Shown here one piece after another: positions 29,939 through 39,156 of a stretch of 64,000 bases of DNA. How positions within the stretch are numbered: the first letter of the stretch is position 1; each line of letters opens with the position of its first letter. This DNA is from a bacterium. Its GTDB lineage: Bacteria; Zhuqueibacterota; QNDG01; JAGLOF01. Position numbers and translations under genes: made by a program. The notes under the pieces are model-generated. The model was not told the DNA's origin. It made no database searches and saw only the letters and a program-made list of their open reading frames with translations. The stretch lies in the NCBI GenBank assembly GCA_016934955.1, contig JAFGRY010000026.1:1-64000 (forward strand), read 5' to 3'.

Positions 29939-31708
29939 ATGAAAGCCATTCTATCAGGAAATGAGGCGGTAGCCCGCGGGTGTTACGAATACGGTCTGCA
30001 CGTGGCAACAGCCTACCCGGGTACTCCCAGTACCGAGATTTTGGAAAACATATCACAATACAGCGAGATTTACAGCGAATGGTCGCCTAATGAGAAGGTC
30101 GCGTTCGAGGTGGCCATGGGGGCCACTTTCGAAGGGGCCCGCACCCTGGTCGCCATGAAACATGTGGGCTTGAACGTGGCCGCCGATCCCTTCGTGTCCA
30201 TGAGTTTCATCGGTGCTCCGGGAGGATTCATTGTCGTATCCGCGGATGATCCCGGCATGCATTCGTCCCAGAACGAACAGGATAACCGCTATTACGCCAA
30301 ATTCGCCGCCTATCCCTGCCTCGATCCCTCGGACAGCCAGGAGGCCAAGGATTTCGTGGGCAGCGCCCTCGATATCTCCGTCCGCTTCGATACGCCGGTC
30401 CTGTTCCGGATGACCACGAGAATCTGTCATGCCAAGGGAGTGGTCGAGCTGGGAGAGCGGAAGGAGTATGAGATCAGGGGGTTTGAATCGGATATCAGGA
30501 AGTTTGTCGTGCTCCCCAGCCACGGCAGGCTGCGGCATCCGATGGTGGTGGAGCGGCTGAACAAGCTGCGGGAATTTGCTGAAACCACCGATCTCAACAC
30601 TATCGAGAAGGGAAGCAGCGGCATCGGAGTGATCACCAACGGTGTCGCCTATCAGTATGTCAAAGAGATCATGCCGGAGGCGTCGGTGCTCAAGCTCGGC
30701 ATGTGTTATCCGCTGCCCCTGCAGAAGATCCGCTCCTTTGCCGGCGGAGTGGAGCGGCTGTTCGTGGTCGAGGAACTTGAACCGTTCATCGAGGAACAGC
30801 TCAGGGCCGAGGGAATCGCCTGCGAGGGAAAGAGGTACTGGTCGAATCTCGGCGAGCTCAATCCCGAGATCGTGGAGGCGGGATTCGCGGCGGCCGGTAT
30901 CCTGAAATCGGCGCCTGCTGCTCCCCAAAAAGAAGAGGTCATTCCCAGGCCGCCGGTCTTCTGCCCCGGATGTCCCCACCGCGGACTGTACTATTCGCTC
31001 AACAAGCTGAAAGCGCTGGTCACCACTGATATCGGGTGTTATACACTCGGTGTGCTGCCGCCTCTCAGCGCCGGTCACACCTGCGTTGAAATGGGCGCAT
31101 CCATCGGCGTTGCCGCGGGCATGGCCAAGACCCGCGGGGACGGCCGCGGGATTGTGGCCACTATCGGTGATTCCACCTTTCTGCATTCAGGAATGACCGG
31201 ACTGCTCAACACCGTTTCCAACGGCGCGGGCATCACTGTCGTCATCGCCGATAACCGTATCACCGCCATGACCGGGGGGCAGCAGCATCCGGGCAGCGGC
31301 AAAACGCTGGCCGGAAATCCCGGCATCCAGGTCGACCTGCCCGCGGTCTGCCGTGCCCTGGGAGCGAATAATATTCGCGAAGTCGACACCTACAACCTCG
31401 AGGAAGTGCAGACGGTGCTCAGGGAGGAGATGGACAAGGACGAGCTGTCCGTGGTGATCACCACCAGACCATGTGTGCTTTATCCGTCTGAAAACAGAAA
31501 AAAATACAAAGAACCGATTTTCCAGGTCGATCCGGAGAAATGCATCGGCTGCAAGGCCTGCTTCAAGGTGAGCTGCCCGGCAATCGGCGAATCCGATGAA
31601 AAAACCGCCAAGGGACTCCCCAAAACCTATATCGATGAGCTGCTCTGCACGGGCTGTTCGGTCTGTTCACAGGTCTGTCCGACCGGTGCCATTCAACGAA
31701 TCGAGTAA
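29939..31708 (+). CDS. iorA: Indolepyruvate:ferredoxin oxidoreductase, alpha subunit
   Basis: A 589-residue protein of typical IorA length. N-terminal domain: GNEAVARGCYEYGLHVATAYPGTPSTEI, and AMGATFEGARTLVAMKHVGLNVAADP. C-terminal thiamine diphosphate domain: VFCPGCPHRGLYYSLN, GHTCVEMGASIGVAAGMAK, TIGDSTFLHSGMTGLLN. Two terminal 4Fe-4S motifs: CIGCKACFKVSCPAIG and CTGCSVCSQVCPTGAI. It decarboxylates aryl pyruvates from aromatic amino acids to aryl-acetyl-CoAs with reduction of ferredoxin. The start at 29939 is preceded by AGAGGTTACT. It lies 12 bases before iorB. Confidence 0.96.
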   Translation: MKAILSGNEAVARGCYEYGLHVATAYPGTPSTEILENISQYSEIYSEWSPNEKVAFEVAMGATFEGARTLVAMKHVGLNVAADPFVSMSFIGAPGGFIVVSADDPGMHSSQNEQDNRYYAKFAAYPCLDPSDSQEAKDFVGSALDISVRFDTPVLFRMTTRICHAKGVVELGERKEYEIRGFESDIRKFVVLPSHGRLRHPMVVERLNKLREFAETTDLNTIEKGSSGIGVITNGVAYQYVKEIMPEASVLKLGMCYPLPLQKIRSFAGGVERLFVVEELEPFIEEQLRAEGIACEGKRYWSNLGELNPEIVEAGFAAAGILKSAPAAPQKEEVIPRPPVFCPGCPHRGLYYSLNKLKALVTTDIGCYTLGVLPPLSAGHTCVEMGASIGVAAGMAKTRGDGRGIVATIGDSTFLHSGMTGLLNTVSNGAGITVVIADNRITAMTGGQQHPGSGKTLAGNPGIQVDLPAVCRALGANNIREVDTYNLEEVQTVLREEMDKDELSVVITTRPCVLYPSENRKKYKEPIFQVDPEKCIGCKACFKVSCPAIGESDEKTAKGLPKTYIDELLCTGCSVCSQVCPTGAIQRIE

Positions 31709-31720
31709 GAGAGGTTACGC

Positions 31721-32299
31721 ATGAATACTACCCATAATGTACTGATTGTCGGTGTCGGCGGCCAGGGCGTCCTTCTCGCCAGTGAAGTGCTCAGCTCCGT
31801 ATCCATGGAAGCCGGGTTTGATACAAAGAAAAGCGAGGTCCACGGCATGGCCCAGCGCGGCGGTGTCGTGTCGAGCCACGTCCGTTTCGGTGAAAAGGTG
31901 TATTCGGCCTTGATCAAGGAAGGGGAGGCGGATGTGATTTTGGCATTCGAGCAGGCCGAAGCGCAGCGCTGGATCCATTTTCTCAGACCGGAGGGGTCCA
32001 TCATCATCAACAAATACAAACTGTTTCCGCCGATCGCGTCCATGAAAGGATTCGATTATCCGGAAGACCCCATCGGTGCGGTGAAAAAGCGCACCGCCAA
32101 TGTGACGGTTGTGGAAGCGGTCAAACTCGCAAACGGTCTCGGCAACTCCCGGCTGGTGAACACGATACTGCTGGGAGTGCTTTCCCTGCGCCTGGATATT
32201 CCCACGCAGATCTGGGAAAAGGTCATTTCGGAACGGGTGCCGAAAGGGACCGAGAAACTCAATATCACCGCATTTCAGGAGGGACGCAGCCAGCAATGA
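31721..32299 (+). CDS. iorB: Indolepyruvate:ferredoxin oxidoreductase, beta subunit
   Basis: A 192-residue protein with the IorB signature GVGGQGVLLASEVLSSV at the N-terminus, EVHGMAQRGGVVSSHVRFG and VNTILLGVLSLRLDI. AGAGAGGTTACGC precedes the ATG. The stop overlaps the start of the first butyrate-kinase gene (ATGA at 32296-32299), which ties acyl-CoA production to the kinase in one transcript. Confidence 0.95.
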   Translation: MNTTHNVLIVGVGGQGVLLASEVLSSVSMEAGFDTKKSEVHGMAQRGGVVSSHVRFGEKVYSALIKEGEADVILAFEQAEAQRWIHFLRPEGSIIINKYKLFPPIASMKGFDYPEDPIGAVKKRTANVTVVEAVKLANGLGNSRLVNTILLGVLSLRLDIPTQIWEKVISERVPKGTEKLNITAFQEGRSQQ

Positions 32300-33366
32300 A
32301 CGACTATGTGATTCTTGCCCTGAACCCCGGTTCCACATCCACCAAAATCGCCCTGTACAAGAACGACACGCTGGTCTGGGATGAGAGCATCGACTACGGC
32401 AGTGAAGAGCTCAACCGGTTCGAACGTATCGTCGATCAGCTGGAAATGCGGAAACGGGATATCGAAGCCGTCCTGCGGGAACACGGCACCGACGTGCGGT
32501 CACTCGCGGCGGTGGTGGGACGGGGCGGTCCGTTCAAGCCGCTGGAAAGCGGTACCTATCGTGTCGATGAAGCCCTGCTCTCCGATATTCGGCAGGGAAA
32601 CGTGCAGGCGGATCATATCAGCAACATCGGCGCGGTACTGGCCGATTCGCTGGCCTCCCAGGCCGGCATCACCGCCTTTTTCGTGGATCCCGTATCGGTA
32701 GATGAATTTATTCCTCTGGCCAGGTATTCGGGCATGCCTGGTCTGGAGCGGCGCAGCCTCGTGCACGCGCTCAACGTGAAGGCAACGGCCCGGCGTGCCG
32801 CGGATGCGCTGGGGAAACCGCTGCAGTCCCTCAACCTCGTCGTCGCCCACCTTGGCGGCGGCATCTCCGTCTGTCCCCTGCTCAAGGGGCGTATCATCGA
32901 CGTGAACAACGCCAATGAGGGCGGCCCCTTCTCCCCGGAACGCACCGGCAGCCTGCCGGTAAGCAGCCTTGTGAAACTCTGCTACTCCGGTGAGTTCACC
33001 TACGCCGACATGAAGAAGAAAATCACCAGGCAGGGCGGCCTCACCGCCTATTTGGGAGTCAATGACGGCAGGCGGATCGTCGCCCGGATCGAGGAAGGCG
33101 ACGATGAGGCGCGGGAGGTTTTCGAGGCGATGGCCTATCAGATCGCGAAGGAGATCGGCGCAATGGCAACGGTGCTCAGCGGCGAAGTGGATGCCATTGT
33201 CATGACCGGCGGACTCGCCCATCAGCGGATGCTGCTGGACTGGATCGAGGCCCGTGTCTCTTTCATCGCCCCCATGCTCGTCTTTCCCGGAGAGAATGAA
33301 CTGGAAGCCCTGGCCCTGGGAGCACTGCGCGTGCTTCGCGGCGAAGAAGAACCCAGGAATTATTAA
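32296..33366 (+). CDS. buk: Butyrate/branched-chain acid kinase, copy 1
   Basis: A 356-residue ASKHA-fold kinase: ALNPGSTSTKIALYKND at the N-terminus, VVGRGGPFKPLESGTYRVD, VHALNVKATARRAAD, VVAHLGGGISVCPLLKGRIIDVNNANEGGPFSPERTG and VMTGGLAHQRMLLDWIEARV. It makes ATP from an acyl phosphate. The nucleotide and acyl sites look complete. Copy 2 directly follows (12-base gap). The two share the family motifs but differ at many positions, e.g. CPLLKGR here against GSHSRGK in copy 2, so they may prefer different acyl chains such as butyrate, isobutyrate or aryl acids (inference). Confidence 0.93.
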   Translation: MNDYVILALNPGSTSTKIALYKNDTLVWDESIDYGSEELNRFERIVDQLEMRKRDIEAVLREHGTDVRSLAAVVGRGGPFKPLESGTYRVDEALLSDIRQGNVQADHISNIGAVLADSLASQAGITAFFVDPVSVDEFIPLARYSGMPGLERRSLVHALNVKATARRAADALGKPLQSLNLVVAHLGGGISVCPLLKGRIIDVNNANEGGPFSPERTGSLPVSSLVKLCYSGEFTYADMKKKITRQGGLTAYLGVNDGRRIVARIEEGDDEAREVFEAMAYQIAKEIGAMATVLSGEVDAIVMTGGLAHQRMLLDWIEARVSFIAPMLVFPGENELEALALGALRVLRGEEEPRNY

Positions 33367-33378
33367 AGGAACCCATCG

Positions 33379-34446
33379 ATGACATATAAAATATTAGCGA
33401 TTAATCCGGGATCAACGTCAACAAAGATCGCCGTGTTTGAGAACGACCGGGAACTGGTCTCGGAAACATTCCGCCATTCCGCCGGGGAGCTCGCGCCCTA
33501 CGCCCGGATCACCGATCAGTACGAGTTCCGCAGAGAGTGTATCGAGAACTGGCTGCAGGAGCACGGATACACCATCAGCGATCTGGACGCGGTTGTGGGC
33601 AGGGGAGGGCTCCTGAGACCGATCCCCGGCGGCACCTATGAGGTGACCGATGAAATGATGGCGGAACTGAAAGAAAACAAGCGGGGTGAACATGCCTCAA
33701 ATCTCGGCGGCCTCATCGCCTGGGCCATCGGGAAACAGGTCGGTATACCCGCCTATATCGTCGATCCGGTCGTTGTGGACGAGATGCAGCCGGTTGCCCG
33801 CGTCTCCGGATCTCCGGACCTGGAGCGAATTTCGATTTTTCACGCCCTCAACCAGAAAGCGGTGGCCCGTAAAGCGGCAGCCGACCTCGGCAAACCCTAC
33901 CGGGAACTCAACCTGATCGTCGTTCATCTCGGCGGCGGCATCTCTGTGGGGAGCCATTCCAGGGGAAAAGTGATCGACGTGAACAATGCTCTCAACGGCG
34001 ACGGTCCGTTCTCTCCCGAGCGGGCGGGCGGCGTTCCCGCGGGCCAGCTGATCTCACTCTGCTATTCCGGGAAATACACGGAAGAAGAGCTGAAAAAGAG
34101 GCTTGTCGGACAGGGGGGCATGGTCGCCTATCTGCACACGAACAACATGCTCGATGTTGAAAAATGGTATGAAAAAGGAGACAAAGAAGCGAGATTCTAT
34201 CACGATGCCATGTGTTATCAGGTTTGCAAGGAGATCGGACAGTGCGCCGTTGTCCTGAAGGGAGACGTCGATGCGATTATCGTCACGGGCGGCATCGCCT
34301 ATAATCCCTACATGGTCGCCGATATCAAAGCATATGTCGATTGGATCGCACCGGTGATGGTCTACCCCGGTGAAGAGGAACTGTCCGCACTTGCCGCGGG
34401 CGCCTACCGGGTGCTGAGCGGCGAGGAAGCGGCCAACAGCTATTAA
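33379..34446 (+). CDS. buk: Butyrate/branched-chain acid kinase, copy 2
   Basis: A 355-residue paralogue of the gene before it: AINPGSTSTKIAVFEND, VVGRGGLLRPIPGGTYEVTD, FHALNQKAVARKAAADLGKP, VVHLGGGISVGSHSRGKVIDVNNALNGDGPFSPERAGG, and VTGGIAYNPYMVADIKAYV. This copy is closer in these motifs to textbook butyrate kinases. AAGGAACCC precedes the ATG. It lies 15 bases before a phosphotransbutyrylase gene, the usual Ptb-Buk pairing though in reversed order. Confidence 0.93.
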   Translation: MTYKILAINPGSTSTKIAVFENDRELVSETFRHSAGELAPYARITDQYEFRRECIENWLQEHGYTISDLDAVVGRGGLLRPIPGGTYEVTDEMMAELKENKRGEHASNLGGLIAWAIGKQVGIPAYIVDPVVVDEMQPVARVSGSPDLERISIFHALNQKAVARKAAADLGKPYRELNLIVVHLGGGISVGSHSRGKVIDVNNALNGDGPFSPERAGGVPAGQLISLCYSGKYTEEELKKRLVGQGGMVAYLHTNNMLDVEKWYEKGDKEARFYHDAMCYQVCKEIGQCAVVLKGDVDAIIVTGGIAYNPYMVADIKAYVDWIAPVMVYPGEEELSALAAGAYRVLSGEEAANSY

Positions 34447-34461
34447 CGAGGTGGCACTACA

Positions 34462-35382
34462 ATGAATCAAATTAAAAAACTTGAAGACCTGGTCAGTGAA
34501 GTCCAGGGAGGCACCGCCGTGACCGTAGCAGTCGCCGCGGGGCAGGATCCGGATACCATTTCCGCCATCGCCCATGCCGTTGAACAGAACGTCGTGAAAG
34601 CGATTCTCGTCGGCGACGAGACGGAAATAAAGAAAGTCGCTGAAGAAGAAAAGATCGATATCGGATTGTTCGATATCATCCATGAACCCGATCCCCGGGA
34701 GGCGGCAAAAAAGGCGGTTGCCATGATCCATGACGGGAAGGCGGACATGGTGATGAAGGGCCTGGTCAAGACCCCGGATTATCTGAAAGCGATCCTCAAC
34801 AAAGACGCCGGTCTCATGGAGAGCGGCAGTCTGCTCTGCCACATGGCGGTTACCGAGCTGCCGGCATATCCCAAGCTGCTCATCTGTTCGGATGCGGCGA
34901 TTATGCCCTGTCCCGACCTGGAACAGAAAATTCAGATGCTCAATTCCGCTATCGGCATCGCCCACGCTCTCGGCATCGAAACCCCGAAAGCGGCCCTGAT
35001 CGCCGCTGCCGAGACGGTCAGCCCCAAGATGCAGTCGACCATGGATGCGGCGGTTATCGCGAGCATGAGCCAGCGGAAACAGATCAAGGGCGGGATCGTC
35101 GACGGTCCCCTGGCCCTGGATGTGGCGCTCTCGAAGAAAAAATGTGAGATCAAGGGGCTCGAGAGTCCGGTGAACGGCGAGGCCGATATTCTCATCTTCT
35201 CGAATATTGAAGCCGCGAACACGTTTTACAAGTCGGCAACGCTGCTCTCATCCGGCAAAACCGCCGCTATCGTGGCCGGCACGAAGGCACCGGTGATCCT
35301 GACGTCCCGGGCCGATGATGAGATTACCAAGTACTATTCCATCGCCCTGGGCGCCATTATGGCCCAGAAACAGAAAAAATGA
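34462..35382 (+). CDS. ptb: Phosphate butyryltransferase-like enzyme, copy 1
   Basis: A 306-residue PTA/PTB-family protein: VAVAAGQDPDTISAIAHAVE, AMIHDGKADMVMKGLVKTPDYLKAILN, MAVTELPAYPKLLICSDAAIMPCPDL, GIVDGPLALDVALS and a terminal YYSIALGAIM. It exchanges CoA for phosphate on an acyl-CoA, feeding the kinases before it. ACGAGGTGGCAC precedes the ATG. A second, diverged copy lies beyond cobO. Confidence 0.93.
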   Translation: MNQIKKLEDLVSEVQGGTAVTVAVAAGQDPDTISAIAHAVEQNVVKAILVGDETEIKKVAEEEKIDIGLFDIIHEPDPREAAKKAVAMIHDGKADMVMKGLVKTPDYLKAILNKDAGLMESGSLLCHMAVTELPAYPKLLICSDAAIMPCPDLEQKIQMLNSAIGIAHALGIETPKAALIAAAETVSPKMQSTMDAAVIASMSQRKQIKGGIVDGPLALDVALSKKKCEIKGLESPVNGEADILIFSNIEAANTFYKSATLLSSGKTAAIVAGTKAPVILTSRADDEITKYYSIALGAIMAQKQKK

Positions 35383-35391
35383 CGGACGGCA

Positions 35392-35952
35392 ATGGCTGAT
35401 CACTCTGCGAATCCAGCGGGCGGGTCCGGGAACAGGACCGGCCTGATTCAGGTGTATACCGGGAACGGGAAGGGGAAAACGACCGCTTCACTGGGACTGG
35501 CACTGCGGGCGCTCGGCCACGGCTGGCGGGTGAAGGTGATTCAGTTCATGAAGGGCGATCCAGCATATGGCGAGATCATTGCCGCGAAAGGGCTGCCCGG
35601 GCTGCGAATCATTCAGTCGGGACGTCCCGACTTCGTGAACAGAAAGAATCCCGACCCTGAAGACATCAGGCTCGCCCGGCAGGGACTTGAAGAGGCTCTG
35701 CGGGCTTTCGCCGAGGAGGACCTCGATCTTCTGATCCTCGATGAGCTGAATGTCGCCCTCGATTTCGGTCTGGTTTCGCTGACCGATGTTCTGTCTCTGC
35801 TCGAGCGGAAACCGGCGAGACTGGAGCTGGTGCTCACCGGCCGCAACGCCCATGAAAAGGTTGTCGAACGGGCCGATCTGGTGAGTGACATACAGGAAAT
35901 CAAGCATCCCTACCGGCGGGGTGTTCCCGCCAGGGACGGCATCGAGCATTGA
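35392..35952 (+). CDS. cobO: Cob(I)alamin adenosyltransferase (CobO/BtuR type)
   Basis: A 186-residue protein with the CobO P-loop YTGNGKGKTTASLGLALRALG, VIQFMKGDPAYGE, LLILDELNVALDFGLVS and VLTGRNAHEKVVERADLVSDI. It adds the adenosyl group to cobalamin. Placed between two ptb genes with spacings of about 10 bases, it suggests that an adenosylcobalamin-dependent mutase or aminomutase acts in the same amino-acid pathway, though none is in this window. Confidence 0.94.
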   Translation: MADHSANPAGGSGNRTGLIQVYTGNGKGKTTASLGLALRALGHGWRVKVIQFMKGDPAYGEIIAAKGLPGLRIIQSGRPDFVNRKNPDPEDIRLARQGLEEALRAFAEEDLDLLILDELNVALDFGLVSLTDVLSLLERKPARLELVLTGRNAHEKVVERADLVSDIQEIKHPYRRGVPARDGIEH

Positions 35953-35964
35953 GAGGAGCATGGT

Positions 35965-36861
35965 ATGATGACGACATATGCCGATATACTGGCAAAAGCG
36001 GCTTCCGGAGAAAAAAAGCGCATCGCCATTGCCGGCGCTGAAGGCAGCGCGGTGCTGGAGGCGATCACCGTTGCCGCAGACAAAGGGCTTGCCGAGGCGG
36101 TGCTGGTCGGCGACAGGCGCAAGATCGAGGAGATCGCCGAGGCATCGTCTCTTTCCCTGAATGGGGTCGAGATCCATCATGAAACAGATGAGACGGCATG
36201 CGCGCACACGGCGGTGAGTCTTGTCGATCACGGTGAGGCCGATTGCCTGATGAAGGGCAACGTCAGTACGCCGGTGCTGCTCAAGGCCGTGCTTGATGAA
36301 CAGTACAGCCTCAGGACGGACCGCCTTCTTTCCCATATAACGGTTCTGCAGGTGGACCGCTACCCGAAACTGCTGATGATCACCGACGGGGGCATGGTGA
36401 TCCGCCCCGACCTGGCGCAGAAAAAAGAGATCGTCCGCAACGGCATCGAGATCATGCGGAAGCTGGGAGTGATGGTGCCGAAGATCGCGGTGCTGGCAGC
36501 CATAGAGAAGGTCAATCCCAAAATGGTCGAAACGGAACACGCGGCGGCGCTGGCCGAAGCGGCCGCTGCCGGGGCGTTCGGTGAGTGCCTGCTCGAGGGG
36601 CCGGTCGCCGTTGATGTCGCCTTTTCAGCGGAAGCAGCCAGGATCAAGGGGGTGGAGAGCCTCATCGCCGGCGAACCTGACATCCTTGTCGTCCCCGATA
36701 TCGCCTGCGGCAATATCTTCGCCAAGGGGCTGTGGCACCTGGCCGGGGCGAAACTGGGCGGCCTGGTTGCCGGAGCACGCAAACCCATTATCCTGCTTTC
36801 GCGGTCGGATGACGCGGAAACAAAACTGAATTCCATCGCCCTGGGGGCGGTAACAAGCTGA
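35965..36861 (+). CDS. ptb: Phosphate butyryltransferase-like enzyme, copy 2
   Basis: A 298-residue PTA/PTB-family protein: KKRIAIAGAEGSAVLEAITVA, HGEADCLMKGNVSTPVLLKAV, HITVLQVDRYPKLLMITDGGMVI, LEGPVAVDVAFS and NSIALGAVTS. It is much diverged from copy 1 and may act on another acyl-CoA. GAGAGGAGCATGGT precedes the two adjacent ATG codons. It is the last catabolic gene of the island; the NusG-II gene begins within about 30 bases. Confidence 0.92.
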   Translation: MMTTYADILAKAASGEKKRIAIAGAEGSAVLEAITVAADKGLAEAVLVGDRRKIEEIAEASSLSLNGVEIHHETDETACAHTAVSLVDHGEADCLMKGNVSTPVLLKAVLDEQYSLRTDRLLSHITVLQVDRYPKLLMITDGGMVIRPDLAQKKEIVRNGIEIMRKLGVMVPKIAVLAAIEKVNPKMVETEHAAALAEAAAAGAFGECLLEGPVAVDVAFSAEAARIKGVESLIAGEPDILVVPDIACGNIFAKGLWHLAGAKLGGLVAGARKPIILLSRSDDAETKLNSIALGAVTS

Positions 36862-36892
36862 TCTTCGCGGCGTGAAAGGTCACGGTGTGCCC

Positions 36893-37273
36893 ATGCGGCC
36901 TAAAACGATGCGTAAAGCCGGCGATCTCGTCCTCATTGGCGTGATCGCCGTTTTTGCCCTGTGTGCGCTGGCCAGATCCCGCTTCTTCGCGGCCGAAGGA
37001 ACCTGGGTGTCGGTTCAGGTCGACGGCACGGTTCTGCAGCCGGTCCCGCTGTCCGCCTCCGACACCCTTCTGATAGCGGGACCCCTCGGCGTCACCCGGG
37101 TTATCATTGACGGCGGCTCGGTCTGGGTCGACGAGGCGCCCTGCCCCGGAAAAATCTGCAAGGCGGCGGGTAAAATATCCAGAGCCGGCCAGTCGATCGT
37201 CTGTGTTCCCAACCGCATCGTTATCACCGTTACGGGGAAACGGCGGCCGGGGATCGACGCGATAACCATGTGA
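36893..37273 (+). CDS. NusG domain II-containing membrane-anchored protein
   Basis: A 126-residue protein. An N-terminal membrane anchor (GDLVLIGVIAVFALCALA) is followed by a NusG-II-like beta domain with the family motif APCPGKICKAAGKISRAGQSIVCVPNRIVITV. In other bacteria this family is often next to Gx transporters, FMN transferases and Rnf genes; its job is not known. The ATG at 36893 is chosen, but GTG starts at 36872 and 36884 are possible. It overlaps the next gene by four bases. Confidence 0.85.
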   Translation: MRPKTMRKAGDLVLIGVIAVFALCALARSRFFAAEGTWVSVQVDGTVLQPVPLSASDTLLIAGPLGVTRVIIDGGSVWVDEAPCPGKICKAAGKISRAGQSIVCVPNRIVITVTGKRRPGIDAITM

Positions 37274-37794
37274 CGGGCGTTTCGATGCAGAAAAAAATCG
37301 TCTATATCGCGGTCATGACAGCCTTCGCGTCGGTCCTTTTCATCATAGAGAACCTCGTTTCTCTCCCGCTGCCCTGGCTGCGCCTGGGGCTCGCCAATGT
37401 CATGACCCTTCTGGCGCTGAAATGGTGGGGGCTGAAAGAGGGACTGCTGATCACCCTGCTGCGGGTTCTGGTGGGGGGACTGCTCTCCGGCCGGTTTTTA
37501 CAGCCTCTCTTCTGGATGGCCCTTTCCGGGGGCATCGGCGCCGCCCTGGGCATGTGGCTGCTGTTTCAGTTCAGACGCTGGTTCAGTCTTGTGGGGATCA
37601 GTGTGTTCGGCGCCGTTGTCAAGAATGCAATCCAGCTGGCAGGCGCCTACCTCTTACTTGGCATGCAGGCAGGTGTTCTCACTCTTCTTCCTCTTATTCT
37701 GTTCTCTTCTCTCGTCTCGGGTGCCTTGATCGGCCTTCTCGGCGGTCTCCTGGACCGTTCCCTGCGCTCCGAATCGATGTCCTTTCACCCCTGA
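37270..37794 (+). CDS. Gx transporter family membrane protein
   Basis: A 174-residue membrane protein with about five helices: IVYIAVMTAFASVLFIIENLV, LPWLRLGLANVMTLLALKWWG, LLITLLRVLVGGLLSGRFLQP, FWMALSGGIGAALGMWLLFQF and VLTLLPLILFSSLVSGALIGLLGGLLD. LGLANVMTL and LLRVLVGGLLSG are conserved in the family once called heptaprenyl diphosphate synthase component I. It probably takes up a small cofactor or ion. The ATGA overlap with the NusG-II gene implies joint function. Confidence 0.88.
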   Translation: MTGVSMQKKIVYIAVMTAFASVLFIIENLVSLPLPWLRLGLANVMTLLALKWWGLKEGLLITLLRVLVGGLLSGRFLQPLFWMALSGGIGAALGMWLLFQFRRWFSLVGISVFGAVVKNAIQLAGAYLLLGMQAGVLTLLPLILFSSLVSGALIGLLGGLLDRSLRSESMSFHP

Positions 37795-37812
37795 TACAGC
37801 TGTCCCCGGAAT

Positions 37813-39156
37813 TCAGCGATCTCTTCCGCCCGCCGCTTTTTTCAGAAGATTCCTGTCGTAGGTGGCGGTGATCGAGGTAAAGCCTTCCCGGTTCCGGGAG
37901 GCTAATCCGAATATATAATAATCGATATCTCTCTCATCCAGGGTGATCGAAAAGGTCCGGCCCCGGCGCCCGCTTGTGGAGGGCGCGGGCACGGGAACGG
38001 TGCGGGATTCCTGCCAGTAGGGGCTGTCACTGTCGCGGATCCTGAGCGTGAACCCTGCCAGAGACTCCGCGGGCTCGCTGCAGCTGAAGGAGATCACGGT
38101 CCGGTACTCACCGGTCCGGGAGACGGACAGCACGCGAGACGGGGAGGGGGACATGGCCCAGTACCAGACGGCAACGGCGTTGAGTGCGGCGGTTTTTGCC
38201 AGGTAGGGGAAGTCCATCCGCTCCGGCGTATCGTCCCCGGAATGCTGCACGCGGAAATCCTCCCATGGTTCGGTGAACCGCACGCCCGCAAATCCTTTTT
38301 CGACGAACGGTGCGTGGTCGCCGCCCCTGCCGAACCGGTCAAGGCGGAAGATCATGGAGAGCCGAAGCGGCGGATAGTAACGGCTGACGATACGATCGAG
38401 ATAGCGGGCCAGATGTCGCGACGGCGAATCGGGAGGATCAGCGGAGAAACAGCGAAGACGGGTGTTGTCGGTCGCCCCGCCGCCGCCGGTGATATTACCG
38501 ATCATGTCATTGGCGATAACACCTTCCAGAGGGATGCCGTTCTCCAGGGCGTCATCGGCAAGGTGGGTCGATCCGTACAGTCCCTGCTCCTCGCCGCAGA
38601 CTGCGGCCAGAATGACCGTGTTGTTCAGCGCTCTGCCCCCCAGCACCCGGGCAAGCTCCAGAAGCGCGGCCACGCCGCTGCCGTCATCATCGGCCCCGGG
38701 TGCGAATCCCCGGGTGTCGTCGGGCCGCTCGTTCCGGGAGTCGTAATGGGCGGTAACCATAAGCGTGCGCTCGGATCTCATCCCCGGGATAACGGCAATG
38801 ACATTTGCCATTCGCAGCGTGTCGCAGCCGGCTGCCTCCCGGTAGCGTTCCGGAATCGGCTGCCGGAACCAGTCCATATATACCCGCATGCGGCCGCCGG
38901 TGAGCCGGCTCGTCTCGAGAAACGAGCCATACAGCCAGCGCCGGGCGGCGCCGATCCCCCTGCTTTCCCCGAGAGTGTCCGAGAATGTGTTTCGATTGTG
39001 AAATCCGGTGAGGGTGACGATGTCCCGCTGCAGCCGTTCAGCAGAAACCTCGGAAATAATGACTCCTGCAAGGGAGTCGATATTCGTTCCCTGGGCGATT
39101 GCCGCCGTGTGCATCAGCAGCAGGACAATACCCGCGATTCCGGTGTTCCGTGACAT
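37813..39156 (-). CDS. Secreted M28-family metallopeptidase
   Basis: A 447-residue protein. GGAGG lies before the ATG at 39156, which starts a signal peptide (GIAGIVLLLMHTAAIAQ). Zinc-ligand motifs: TAHYDSRNE, PGADDDGSGVAALLELA, CGEEQGLYGS, a NDM segment, and GGDHAPF. These fit the M28 aminopeptidase group. A C-terminal beta domain (about 340-447, TVISFSCSEPAESLAGFTLRI) follows. It would release amino acids from extracellular peptides. It converges with the Gx transporter gene with only 18 bases between stops and no visible terminator. Confidence 0.93.
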   Translation of the reverse strand: MSRNTGIAGIVLLLMHTAAIAQGTNIDSLAGVIISEVSAERLQRDIVTLTGFHNRNTFSDTLGESRGIGAARRWLYGSFLETSRLTGGRMRVYMDWFRQPIPERYREAAGCDTLRMANVIAVIPGMRSERTLMVTAHYDSRNERPDDTRGFAPGADDDGSGVAALLELARVLGGRALNNTVILAAVCGEEQGLYGSTHLADDALENGIPLEGVIANDMIGNITGGGGATDNTRLRCFSADPPDSPSRHLARYLDRIVSRYYPPLRLSMIFRLDRFGRGGDHAPFVEKGFAGVRFTEPWEDFRVQHSGDDTPERMDFPYLAKTAALNAVAVWYWAMSPSPSRVLSVSRTGEYRTVISFSCSEPAESLAGFTLRIRDSDSPYWQESRTVPVPAPSTSGRRGRTFSITLDERDIDYYIFGLASRNREGFTSITATYDRNLLKKAAGGRDR

